A DNA stretch of 64,000 nucleotides from Astropecten irregularis. Taxonomy: Eukaryota; Echinodermata; Asteroidea; Paxillosida; Astropectinidae. The notes below the pieces were generated by a model, which did no database searches, had not been told where the DNA came from, and saw only the letters and a program-made list of their open reading frames with translations. The stretch covers positions 14,414,932 to 14,478,931 of the forward strand of contig OZ020254.1 in the NCBI GenBank assembly GCA_963971285.1, given 5' to 3'. Shown in pieces: positions 35,681-46,227 of this stretch. The position numbers and the translations under genes are program-made. How positions within the stretch are numbered: position 1 is the first letter of the stretch; every line of letters starts with the position of its first letter.

Positions 35681-36137
35681 GGGGCCATCCATAAAGTACG
35701 TACGCACGAACGGGGAGGGGGGGGGGTGTTGTTACGCAAACGAAACATTTGCATAATCATATCGCGCGAAAAGAGAGAAAAAATGAGAAAAACAGACAGC
35801 GGGGTTGTTTTATTGTTTCTTTTTTTCTTATTCAACATAATGAAAAATAGTAAAATACATCTGTAAATGTATAAAAACCGGTTACACTTTTGTCATTCAT
35901 TTCAAAATTTGAAAGTGACGTCCCAATAACGGTACCGGCACGGATTACTGTGACATTTTAATGATGCTAAAGCGAGGTACCACGCGAAGTGAAAAACGTA
36001 ATATAGAATGCGTATGCGTACAGGGGGGGGGGGGGGGGGGGGGTTAGGACCACTGCGTACGCCATGCGTACAGACGGGGGGGGGGGTAAAAAAGTCGGCA
36101 TTTCGTGCGTACGTAGGCCTACTTTATGGACGGCCCC
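35681..36137 (+). mobile_element. TAA-flanked G-run element, copy C
   Basis: Best-preserved ends of the family: ggggccatccataaagtacg on the left and inverted ggggccgtccataaagta on the right. TAA stands at 35678-35680 and 36138-36140. The interior has an uninterrupted G run of about 18 bases (36026-36043) and gaaagtgacgtcccaataac. A small insertion, ggcctac, splits the right end. Confidence 0.85.
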
Positions 36138-36624
36138 TAAGAGAGCTATAGATGGATCGTTACGTCATAGACCTTATTTATTCACATTGCATCCATCCTG
36201 CGTTCGAAGCACTTCAACCAAACCATGGAGGAATGAAAACAGATTCCTTCCATGACCAAACAAAGGCTTGGATTCAAATTAGTCTGTTACCCGTTTTCTT
36301 TTTAGAATTAGTGTTATATTTTCCGAAGGGTTTACATGTACAAGGAAGGTGACAAAATGGATGCGCCATGAATAAGGCTTATTAGGCCGTGTCCCAAATC
36401 GATCTCTGCCGGCGGCCACAAATTACACACGCCCCTATGGCAGCCACTAGCCAGTGACTGCAGCCGTTTCCGTAGACTTGTGCGTTATTTGCGGCCGCAG
36501 CCAGAGATCATCATGGGACACGGCTTCTTCATTGAGAGTGTACTGGACATGCTCAAGTGATTTTGTGTGAACAGTGATCGACAATTACTTTACTCAAATA
36601 CTACATTGTATAAGTTACATCTTA

Positions 36625-37107
36625 GACGTTCGTGCTGGCCTAGTGGTTAGGGCATGGGTCGCTTGCACCGGGTTCGAGCCACTAGGCTCGAACCCGGTGC
36701 AAGCGACTCAGAATCCCACTTCTTTAATACTTATTTATTTTTGTTGTGCCACTCGTCAGGTATAAGTTATTTTATAAACGGCCGCGATTTCACCAACGCT
36801 TCGTGGCTCGGTGGGATAAGCGACGGTACCACCGCTCAGACTTCCGGCAGCCTGGGTTCGATTCCCCGATCCTGACTCTCTGATCATGAATGGAACATGG
36901 CATGTGCGGACCCTGGCACCGCGATGGTCCAGGGGCCGCCTTGTTTCTCCCTCTTAGTCTTCAGAGCTTTGCATGTCAGGCTAAGGTGTCGTTCGGTGGG
37001 GAGGATACGCAGTAGTCGGCTTGCCAGTAATAAGCCTATGGGGACTATTATGGGAGCCGGTAAGCCGGGTGAAAGAATCCCGGTGAATCGCGTGCCCCTG
37101 AACACCT
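36625..37107 (+). repeat. tRNA-derived double SINE, copy 2
   Basis: Same two tRNA-like modules as 30903-31373. Here the inverted arm is different: gtcgcttgcaccgggttcga (start of 36658-36680) is copied back at 36685-36707 with a 4-base loop, so the hairpin now includes box B itself. Confidence 0.75.
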
Positions 37108-37175
37108 GACGGTCTGCTTAACTTTTCCTTTGCAGTTAATGGGTGGTGGTTATTGCATTATTTTTCTAAATTGCA

Positions 37176-37425
37176 TAGGCCCTAATAGGGAGACAGGTTA
37201 GCATCTGAAAGTTAACATTTGGGAGACACCGGTCAATAGGGAGACATTTTGTTGTCTCCCCAAAAATATTTCTACATTTTAAAGTCCATATTTTGATAGA
37301 AGACAGAGAATGCTCTCAATATGAACATAATATTATTTCAATTTCAAGTTCATTGGTTTGGAGGATGTTTAGAAAAAGGTAAGTAAAGTCGTGTGCACGT
37401 CCCTATGGGAATGTCTCCCTAAGTA
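37176..37425 (+). mobile_element. MITE-like insertion with tagggagac ends
   Basis: Present only in the second copy of the duplicated block. Begins near ccctaatagggagaca and ends aatgtctcccta, so the ends are inverted. tagggagacatttt and gtctcccc also occur inside. Confidence 0.5.
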
Positions 37426-37496
37426 CCCATTATCGGTAATATATATTATTTTTATTATGATAATAATAATAATATTATTATTATAGGTCAGTTTCC

Positions 37497-38058
37497 CGGT
37501 CCATAAAGTACGTACGCACGAAGGTGGAAGGGGGTGGGGGCACCGGCGCACCCAGGATTTTGTCTTGGGGGGGGGGGGGGCGGCTCAAGCCCCCCGAGCC
37601 CCCCCCACCTACACCCCCCCCCCCACCCCCCGGGTGCGCCACTGGGGGGGGGGTGTTACCGATGCGTACGGCGTGCGTACGGGGGGGTTCAGGCCAAATT
37701 TTCAGGAAAGATTTGCATAATCATATCGCCCGAAAAGAGAGAAAAAATTAGAAAAGAAGCAGCGGGATTGTTTCGTTGTTTTCTTTTTTTCTTATTCAAC
37801 ATAACAAAGAATAGTAAAACACATCTTTAAATGTATAAAAACCTGTTACACTTTAGTCATTCATTTCAAAATTTGAAAGTGACGTCCCAATATACGGTAC
37901 CGGTCCGGATTACTGTGACATTTTAATGATGCTATAAAGCGAGGTACCACGAGAAGTGAAAAACGTAATAAAAACAATTATGGAATGGTATGCGTATGGG
38001 GAGGGGATGGGGGTGGGGGTTGGGACCACTGCGTACGCCATACTTCATGGACGGCCCC
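37497..38058 (+). mobile_element. TAA-flanked G-run element, copy D, with nested insertion
   Basis: Ends ccggtccataaagtacgtac and (inverted) ggggccgtccatgaagta. The interior matches copies A-C. A G/C-run palindromic element (37540-37648) with inverted ends cggcgcaccc / gggtgcgcc has inserted into its left part. Confidence 0.7.
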
Positions 38059-38214
38059 TAGTAGCATACTTTGGTAGCATACCGAAACAGAAATCCATGG
38101 TATAAAGATGGTGATGGTAGAAACATACCATGTCAGGAAATTGTTCTGCATAAAATGCTGTATTTATCGAGAAAAGAATAAAACCAGTGACCAAAATTAT
38201 TTTTGATCTTTTAA

Positions 38215-38545
38215 AGGTAGTATCACACTTTGGTTTTTATCAAAGAAATACAGAGTCATGGGCAAAAGTATCAAGACAGATACAGGAACAGTCATCTGTG
38301 AAAATTTCAGTCCCATACGGTGCCAACTTTTTGAGAAACTAACAGTGAAAAACGGCCACAGTATTTCTTACGTCTTTTCTCTTTTTTTCGGTCGTTGTTT
38401 TACTAATTTCTGGATAAATACACCATTTCAGGCGGAAAAAAATTTAACGGTATGTTTATACCACCACCATCTTCATACCCTGTAAGTTATATGTAAATCT
38501 GTGAACATTTCTGTTTTGGTGTCTTACCAAAGTATGATACTACCT
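38215..38545 (+). mobile_element. TTAA-flanked MITE, full length
   Basis: 331 bases between TTAA copies at 38211-38214 and 38546-38549. Inverted ends aggtagtatcacactttggt and aggtagtatcatactttggt. Non-coding. TTAA targeting fits piggyBac-type or T2-type MITEs. Confidence 0.88.
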
Positions 38546-38636
38546 TTAAAGATCAAAAACAAATGGAGACTGTCTAAGGGTGCACCCAAGTATTAAATAC
38601 ATTGTAGTCCCAAAATCTGTCCGCCGTGCTCATTAA

Positions 38637-38986
38637 AGGTTGTATCATACTTTGGTAAGAGACCAAAACAGAAATGTTCACAGATTTACGTATAACTCAC
38701 AGGGTATGAAGATGGTGCTGGTAGAAACATGCTGTTAAAATTTTTCCGCCTGAAATGGTGTATTTATCCAGAAATTAGTGAAACAACGACCGAAAATCTT
38801 TTTGATTTTTTAAAAGATCAAAAATAAAAGAGAAAACACTTACTGTGGCCGTTTTTCGCTGTTTTCTCAAAAAGTGGGCACCGTATGGGACTGAAATTTT
38901 CACAGATTACATTTACTGTATCTTCCTTGATATTTTTGCCCACGAATCTGTATTTCTTTGACAAAAACCAAAGTATGATACTACCT
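38637..38986 (-). mobile_element. TTAA-flanked MITE, full length, opposite orientation
   Basis: Second complete copy, 350 bases, TTAA at 38633-38636 and 38987-38990. It is the reverse complement of its neighbour, so together the two form an imperfect inverted repeat of about 770 bases. Confidence 0.88.
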
Positions 38987-38990
38987 TTAA

Positions 38991-39957
38991 TAAAAGTTAA
39001 GCACTCAATACATTATAAATGAGAGCCTGAGAGCCATGAAGTTGAGGGATTGAAGAAATAGGGCACTGGACCTCCTGCCTGGACTGTGGGCTTCCATTAT
39101 TGTGACAGTTTTTGATGCAATTGGATGAGAAAGTGGGTCTATTTAAGCCGCTTTGAAAATGGATGTTTTTTTAAGGCTTCTTTGACTGGAATGAACCGTA
39201 CCTTGTTTTAGCGGTGGTCAGCTGAGAATGAGTAGTCTAAAAAATTCAATGGTCAACCCACCATAAAATGAAAAGAACATGAAAGGTGACATATGTTCAT
39301 TATCATTCTTCTGTGCAACCTGAACACCAGTGAGAGTATTTTAAAATGATTTTTGAAGTATTAGGAATTATCACTGTTGTCTATGGGAGTTTATTTACTT
39401 GGATAAGGGACTATAATTATACCAAAGATTATAGCGCTGTATATGATTGATTATCCTGTCCTAGCATTATCATTATTGGCGCTTGGTGGCGCTATACACA
39501 CCGCCCGTGCACGCTACAACAACCTGTCATGGTTTTGTACACGTGTGTTTTCTTGCTTTTGCATGACGTGTACTAAGGTGGGATTAATTTTTGTATAAAT
39601 TGATGACATTTCATCAGAAAAGTCGTAACTGAATGCAGTACTAAATGCAATACCGTATCATTATACTGTTCAGTGTTCACTCTACTGATATTAAGCAAGG
39701 ACTTTTGTCGCAGTGTTCACTCTACTGATATTAAGCAAGGACTTTTGTCGCAGTGAATATCCATTTGGCGTGAAACTTGTCCAAGTCATCTACGTTCAGA
39801 CGTAGTACAGGCCGAGTAACGTTAGCTGGAACGTGTGCATTGTGTCAACTGTCACTGACGGTAAGTGTTACAGTTGGTAATTGGGTACCCATTTACACCT
39901 GGGTGAAGAGGAGGAGAAATATGTGACTAAGCGTCTTGCACAAGGCACCATGGGGGT
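38991..39957. other. intergenic stretch
   Basis: Holds the 40-base tandem duplication at 39671-39750; nothing else recognised. Confidence 0.5.
39671..39750 (+). repeat. perfect tandem duplication of 40 bp
   Basis: Two identical units beginning cagtgttcactctactgata; identity suggests a recent event. Confidence 0.95.
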
Positions 39958-39989
39958 CAGACAAGTCGACCGGCGGGACAACTCGACTT

Positions 39990-40150
39990 GAGACATGTCG
40001 ACTGGTGAGTTTATACAGTTATACCGTGTATCGAAGCGTTTAATTAATTCACGGCTTCCCGTGGGCTCAACGCACGCTGAATAAAGGCCCCGTCCGGTGA
40101 GATAAGACAGGTCGTCCACTGTATTCGTGGCTGGTATCGAAGCGATTCAC
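39990..40150 (+). repeat. foldback-family repeat, left outer copy
   Basis: Contains accgtgtatcgaagcgttta, cggcttcccgtgggctcaac, gcacgctgaataaaggcccc and gacaggtcgtccactgtatt. The same sequence is found inverted at 48230-48360, about 8.2 kb away. Confidence 0.8.
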
Positions 40151-40985
40151 AGCGTTCCCGTTAGTCTTGATCCAAGACTGATTTATCGTTTGTCCCGCTC
40201 CGACATCACTGATAGAGAGGGGTTTATAATCAACGAACTCGCTGGCCTGCTGCCACTGGTACCTGTGCTGCCGCTGGTACATGTACGCGTGCCTGCTGTG
40301 ACCTATAAACCGGTCTTGTCTCAAATCTCTAAACGACCCGTGAAATTCCGAGGACATTCCAAGCTTAGCTCAAATACCTGCTTTCTATGCACTAGCGCGC
40401 TGTGACGTATGAGTGCTATATGAATGAATGCGTCTGGTAACCAGTGTTCTTGTAATGTTGTAATTGTGAAGTATATATGCTATGCCTATATGCAGTGTAA
40501 CGTAATTTCATTTTCTCTTGTGCTATGGTTGTATCTGATGCCCTAACATTTGCCGCCCAAAAATTGGATATAATTCTCATTTTAAAATTTATCAGTCGAT
40601 TGCTATGAAATTGGCCCCAACCACGGTGCTCTATGACTTGTTATGTATATCATGTGTATTACAGTTACACGTCGACCATCGTGTGACCAGACTGTATGAA
40701 AAACAATCTGCACTATTGCGCTTGCGTAATTATTCAAGATTGATTGAATTTAAAAATATACATATTCAGCACCTCATACCATGCGGGGGGTCTTCGCCTG
40801 GGCTACTGATTTGCTTCAAGACTGGCATATTGGATTACAATGGCAAGCATACCAGTGGTGGCACAGGTACCAGTGGCTGCAGGCCATCGAGATCGTTGCA
40901 TTATAGCCCCCTCTATCGGTGTTATCGGAGCGGGACAAACGATAGTGCCAGTCTTGGATCAAGACTACGTTCCCGTTGGCTCAAC
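40150..40985 (+). repeat. inverted-repeat (foldback) element
   Basis: The arm 40150-40290 (gtcttgatccaagactg, cgtttgtcccgctccga, gccactggtacctgtg) is repeated in inverted form at 40845-40985 (cacaggtaccagtggc, cggagcgggacaaacg, cagtcttggatcaagac). A spacer of about 550 bases lies between. Non-coding; short ORFs in it are accidental. Confidence 0.8.
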
Positions 40986-41110
40986 GCGCGCTGAATAAGG
41001 GCCCCGTCCTGTCAGACAGGTCGTCCTGATCGTGCGCTGCATGTCATGCCGTTAAATGAAGCGATTCACGGCTTCCGCGTGAGCTCACCACGCGCTGGAT
41101 ATAGCCCGGG
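40965..41110 (+). repeat. foldback-family repeat, second unit
   Basis: Repeats the unit seen at 39990-40150: cccgttggctcaacgcgcgc, tgaataagggccccgtcc, gacaggtcgtcc, then cgaagcgattcacggcttcc-type sequence again. The unit behaves as a roughly 110-base tandem module. Confidence 0.7.
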
Positions 41111-42081
41111 AGCCCAGCAGGTTTCAATCATAATTCTGAGTGCAAAAGGTTTGAAGTCTGCCATGTAGAACTGACTTAGACAAGTACAAAATGTGATTTC
41201 TTAAGTTTGGTGCGTTGGGCATAGGGGCCAGCCCCTTTAATTCACCCAAATATTCACTTTAATCATAATTTCGAATGCAAGCATGAAACAAGAATCAAAA
41301 TGTTTAGGGTTTTTAACCTTAAAAACATCCATGAAATGATGAGAAAGTGACAAAATTTCCATTCAGATTTTAAACAATGGCAGATTTTTATATATCATAC
41401 ACTCACTTAAAATACTTACCAGCAAACCTTACCCATACAAAATTTTTTAATAATCCACAATACGAAGGCAAAGAACGACAATATTCAATATTTGAATACA
41501 AACAAATTAAAAACTTGAAATTTATAATAGCCAGTTAGTGGTTATTCGATAACTTTGTAACCCTAGATAATTATTATACAACATATTGTGTTATTTTAAT
41601 TCATTACAAAATAATTCCTTTTATCAGTACAATGGTAAAAGGTCTTATACACAGCGTATATCTACGTACAGTTTCCCGGTTACCTGACCGTCCGTCTGCG
41701 CCGTTGATGAGCCCTTCATTCACTTTGCACGAAGTTAAGCTGGCTAATGCATTAATATGCATAGCCACTCAAAGTTTTTAGAATACGTCATTTGACCTTT
41801 AACACATTAATTATGCATAATTGGCCGCATGTCTCAATGCCCAAATATGGTTTGATTATGCATAGGTGAAAGGTTGTTAACATGCAAATCAGAAGCGCTA
41901 TAACTTTCAGCCAATGGGAAGGGCTGTACGCCTGTTACTAGGGAGGGACGACGCAGGGTATTCGCAGGATTAGGTTAATTAGACACTTTGTCACAGCCAT
42001 CCAAAGGAAGCAGATCCGTTTTATTTTCCTTCAGAACATTTTCATTTTTCTTCGTTATAAGTTACCATCATTCGGTGTAGC
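41111..42081 (+). other. 5' flank / untranslated leader of the DIRS-like element
   Basis: Several ATGCATAA-type and taatgcattaatatgcata palindromic AT-rich motifs. Part is probably the leader and left terminal repeat of the retrotransposon, but I could not match it to a 3' copy, so the left border is unknown. Confidence 0.4.
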
Positions 42082-43690
42082 ATGAATCGTGCGGATCTGG
42101 GGAGAGCTTGTCGTCGGCCAGCCCGTTTTACGGATGCTGCAGCCCGTCCACAGGCCAAGAAAACGAAGAAATCTGGGCAGAATGCGAGGGCTGGTGCGAG
42201 GAAAGCTGAGCACTGTTGTCAGTTTTACATGTAGGCCTACTGTCGGTACAGACGCGGCGTCTATCTATGTGCCTACTACTCGACCGGTTGATGCATGTAG
42301 CCCGCTGCTTGGACCAGCAGTCTCCACCGTTTCTCTTCCTGCGCCTCCAGTCTTTTCGGCCAGTCCATTGGCGCTAACGACGACCGTCTCTTCCAATCGC
42401 TTCATGGGGCCTTTTGTGCCTCCCCCTACATCGGCCATTTTTGGTCACGCCCCGGTAATGGCTTCTCAAGTGCACGGGGGGTTTTCGTCGGCCGCTCCAG
42501 CTTCAAGTCCAAGTTACAGTGTTGGTGCGTCGTACGCATCCTTCCCACCGACCCATCCTTCAGTGTCTCTGAGCCAGCCCGTGGCCACAAGCGTCCCAGT
42601 TGCAGCATCGGCCGCACAAGCTGACGATCCTCGTCCTAGCCAGTGGCAGGGTCCAAACTTGGGCTTAGGGATGCCCACGTCTTTGGAGCCTTGTTTGTCA
42701 GCTGGGGGTGAGTGTACTCCTGTGCCTCAAACTCTTATTCCTAACGGTTCTGTGGGCCGTTTGCCTTCCAACCTTAACAATGGTGACAATTATGTTAATG
42801 CGGGTTCTGGGGTTTTAGGCAATGTTGACCGCCCTGATGTCATGACGGCCGTGGGTACCCCCCTGGGTCTTCACGTCCCCCAGGCAATTAAGGATAAAAT
42901 CTGGTTGAGTGCATATGTTGATTTTGCTCTGCTTTATAAGGACGCGGCAAGTACCGTCTTGGCTAATTCATTAGATCCGGCCAAATCATCTTTCACTCTA
43001 GCAGTTGAAGGGGGTCAGGTAGTTCTTGCCAAAACGGGGGGTCACCGGAAAAAGATTGACACGTACGATGTCTGGCAATCGGCATTCCATACCTTCATGG
43101 CAATTTTTGTTGCCAAACATCCCACACGCTGTGTCGAGTTACTCAAGTATGCAGAGATTATACGGACCGCGTCAATTCAGTTTCCGGGGCTTGGCTGGCG
43201 GGCGTATGATGAGCAATTTCGCTTAAAGCAGGAAGCCAATCCAGCGCGCTCTTGGGGCGACATTGACGTTGAGCTTTGGCTCACAGTCGCCGCAGCCGGC
43301 GTTACTTCACCCGTGATGCGGGGTGCCTTTCATGCGTCGCAAGTCACTTCTCGTAAGCTATTGTCTAAGACGGGCCATTGTTTTGCGTACAACTCTGCAT
43401 ATGGCTGCCATAGGCCTCACGGTGAATGCACATACGCGCACACTTGCAGCAAATGCATGCGACCTGGTCACGGTGCGGCGCGGTGTAAAGTTAAGGGGCA
43501 GACACGCTGGGTGAATCCCGCCAGCGGTCCTAACGCAGTCGCCCCTTCCCTCATGTTACATGCCACGTCCGTGCCCCTAAAGGCTCGTACTAGGGGTGAT
43601 CTTCCGGCCACAGTGCCTTACAATGGGCAACAGAAAAAGGGTTCATCAAATGGTGCAAACAATTCTTTTCGCCCTCCCAACACCAAATAA
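42082..43690 (+). pseudogene. gag: DIRS/Ngaro gag-like protein with CCCH finger and zinc knuckle
   Basis: The only good ATG (42082) opens a basic frame (RRPARFTDAAARPQAKKTKK) that stops near 42233. The rest of the protein lies in another frame, open from about 42089 to 43690, so a frameshift near 42200-42230 is likely. The long frame has a Ser/Thr/Pro-rich N-terminal half, a globular middle, and from about residue 431 a CX8CX5CX3H finger (CFAYNSAYGC...C...H) directly followed by a CX2CX4HX4C knuckle (CSKCMRPGHGAARC). Both motifs suggest nucleic-acid packaging, as in retroelement Gag. Confidence 0.75.
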
Positions 43691-43719
43691 GGTTGATGTT
43701 TTGAAGCAAAAGGGGCGAG

Positions 43720-45176
43720 GGCCCCAGGGTTGCTCGCGATTCTCATTGCTTGGCCTCGGCCGCGGAGCTCCCTTCTGTCGTTCGGGAAAAGCTTTCATCG
43801 GAGATTTCGCTTGGGCGGATAGCTGGGCCTTTTGTTGACCCCCCCTTTTCCAATTTGCAATGTTCCCCTATCGGTTTGGTGCCGAAGCGGGAGCCGAATG
43901 CGTTCCGTCTCATACATCACCTTTCTTTCCCTGCCGGTGGGTCTGTTAATGACTTTATTGCAAAAGATCTGTGCACAGTTCGCTATGCTCCATTTGACAC
44001 CGCAGTGGAATTAGCGGATGAGCTGGGTGTGGCGCATGGTTAGCTAAGGCAGATATAAAATCAGCTTTTCGATTACTTCCCGTCTCCCCAAATGACTACG
44101 AGCTTTTGGGTTTCACTTTTGAGGGTATGTATTATTTTGATCGGTGCCTTCCCATGGGGTGTAGCATAGCATGTTCGCTGTTTGAAAAATTCAGCTCGTT
44201 TTTAGAGTTCAAGGTCAGGCGGCTGAGCCAGTCTTCATCAATGACACATTACCTTGACTATTTTTTATTTGTGGGTTCTTCGCGAAGCATTTGTGCCAAT
44301 CTGTTGACCACATTTCAGTCCATTTGTTCACTATTGGGTGTACCCTTGGCCAGGGAAAAAACCGTTGGTCCTGTCCAAGTCATCACGTTTTTGGGGCTCG
44401 AAATTGACTCAATCAAAGGGCAAGTGCGAGTTCCAGCTGCCAAAGTAACATCATTATCTTCTCAGATTTCGCAGGTCTTACACAAGCGGCGGATCTCCCT
44501 CCAGGGGGTTCAATCAATTGTCGGATCCCTGAACTTCATTTGCCGTGCGATTCCCGCCGGGCGTGCATTTTTACGCCGCTTAATTGCACTGACCCACGGC
44601 CTCCGTCGCCCGCATCACATGGTTCGCATATCTAGAGGAGCCTGGCTGGATTTGCTCACTTGGCTCAAATTTTTGGAACATTTCAATGGAGTCTCAGTAT
44701 TCTCAGACTTGGAATGGCAGGATAATACCGCTCTTCACTTGTTTACTGATGCCGCGGCTAGCATTGGGTACGGTGCCTTTTTTCGAGGCAAGTGGCTGCA
44801 GGGTCGTTGGCCAGCGGATATTTTAAGCCGCCCGCCATCTATTGCATTTTTGGAATTTTTTCCAATTCACGTCGCACTGTTGTGCTGGGCCCCACTGCTG
44901 TCGGGTCGCAAGGTCTTGTTTCACACTGACAACATCGCAGTTGTGCATATCATTAACAAGAAATCATCGCCCCGTCCACGTATTATGCAATTAGTACGTT
45001 CATTCGTATTTCAGTGTCTCCTTTTTAATGTTTCTGTTAAGGCTGTCCACGTGCCCGGGAAGGAGAATCAAATTGCAGATGCTTTATCCCGTTTTCAGAT
45101 GGACCGTTTTCGCCTAGCTGCCCCCAAGGCAGACGCTGTTATGACCCCACTCCCTCCTCTTCCTCAAGCTTGGTAA
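43720..45176 (+). pseudogene. pol: DIRS/Ngaro reverse transcriptase-RNase H (frameshifted, YLDY)
   Basis: Two frames must be joined near 44031-44040, where VAHG meets LAKADIKSAFRLLPVSP. RT blocks seen: SPIGLVPKREPNAFRLIHHL, ADIKSAF (first catalytic Asp), FDRCLPMGCSIACSLFEKF and YLDYFLFVGSS. The last should be YxDD; the second Asp has become Tyr, so polymerase activity is lost. FLGLEIDS follows. RNase H residues all remain: Asp in LFTDAAAS, Glu in FLEFFP, Asp in FHTDN and Asp in IADALSRF. Matches DIRS-order RT, not LTR or LINE RT. Confidence 0.88.
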
Positions 45177-46118
45177 GCGACGAGATGGAGCGCTTGTTGT
45201 CGGCAGCCCTAGCACACAATTCACATAAGACATATGCTGTGGGTTGGAGGGCGTTTTGTCAGTTTCGCCAACAACTTCCGACTCAGATAGTGCCCGCATC
45301 AATAGAAGAGATCCGACAGTTCATTGCATGGCTGTCGTTACGGGGCTTAGCGCCATCCACCATTGTTACGTATGTATCAGGGGTAGGTTATTACCACAAA
45401 ATTTGTGGCATGGTCGACCCAACCGATGATTTCTTGGTCACAAAACTTATCGAAGGTGTTTTGCCGGCTTCGCCCCACGAGGGATGGTCGGTTACCTATT
45501 TCCCTGCCAGTGCTGGCGCATATGGTTCGTTCTTTGCCTGACGTTTGTTCCTCACAGTTCGAGGCAGTTATGTTTAAAGCCATATTTTTAAGCGCATTTT
45601 TTGGTCTTATGCGTGTTGGTGAATTTGCAGTTAACTCGCGCGGTCGCATTCAGGAGTCCGTACTGACGCAGTCTGATATTCATTTCTGCCAGTCTGATAA
45701 GTCCACCAATTCTGAATCAGTGCTTATTGTATTCCGGCATGCAAAAAACAATCAGAGGGGTCCCCCCCAATATATCCGTCTCGTGCGGTCAGATGACAAA
45801 TCTATGTGTCCAGTCCAAGCTCTGCTTGATTTTTCAGCTGTTCGTCCGCCTTTCGGTGGCCCATTTTTCTGTCATTACAACGGGTGTCCGCTAACACAAT
45901 ATCAATTCAATGCTGTTTTGAGAAAAGTTGTCGAGTTTACGGGGATGGAAGGCTCTCAAATACGCGGCCATTCCTTTCGTATCGGAGCGGCCTCAGTTGC
46001 TTCTCATTTTGGGGTGTCCAATTCAGAGATCCAGCAGATGGGGTGATGGCGTTCAAACGCGTTCCTATCATATATACGTCCTGCACCGGTTTTCCATTTT
46101 CGGGGAAGCACGAAACAG
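45170..46118 (+). pseudogene. tyrosine recombinase of the DIRS/Ngaro element (frameshift and stop)
   Basis: N-terminal SAM-like part (AHNSHKTYAVGWRAFCQF) is in one frame; the catalytic part is in another from about 45460. Catalytic residues seen: Arg in FGLMRVGEFAV, His and Arg in RGHSFRIGAAS. A TGA at 46044-46046, most simply a CGA-to-TGA change, cuts the frame before the nucleophile Tyr (LSYIRPAP, codon 46071-46073). The enzyme would integrate a circular cDNA without target duplication. Inactive in this copy. Confidence 0.85.
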
Positions 46119-46227
46119 TGACCGTCATTAACGGTTCCCGTCTGAGCTTCATATAAAACTGTTCATAACTAATACGTCTGATACTGACAGTTATTTTGGA
46201 TCCCATCCCATTTTCGCTGTAGATTCG

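Larger units (their letters stand above)
36244..38058 (+). repeat. duplicated block, second copy
   Basis: Direct-orientation copy of 30518-31976, interrupted by two later insertions: about 250 bases at 37176-37425 and a small palindromic element at 37540-37648. The hAT MITE in this copy (36384-36525) has lost part of its right end. Confidence 0.8.

Noticed and set aside
40127..40994. Open frames of 80-130 codons in the foldback region
   Set aside because: They lie in inverted-repeat DNA, have no domain and no splice support.
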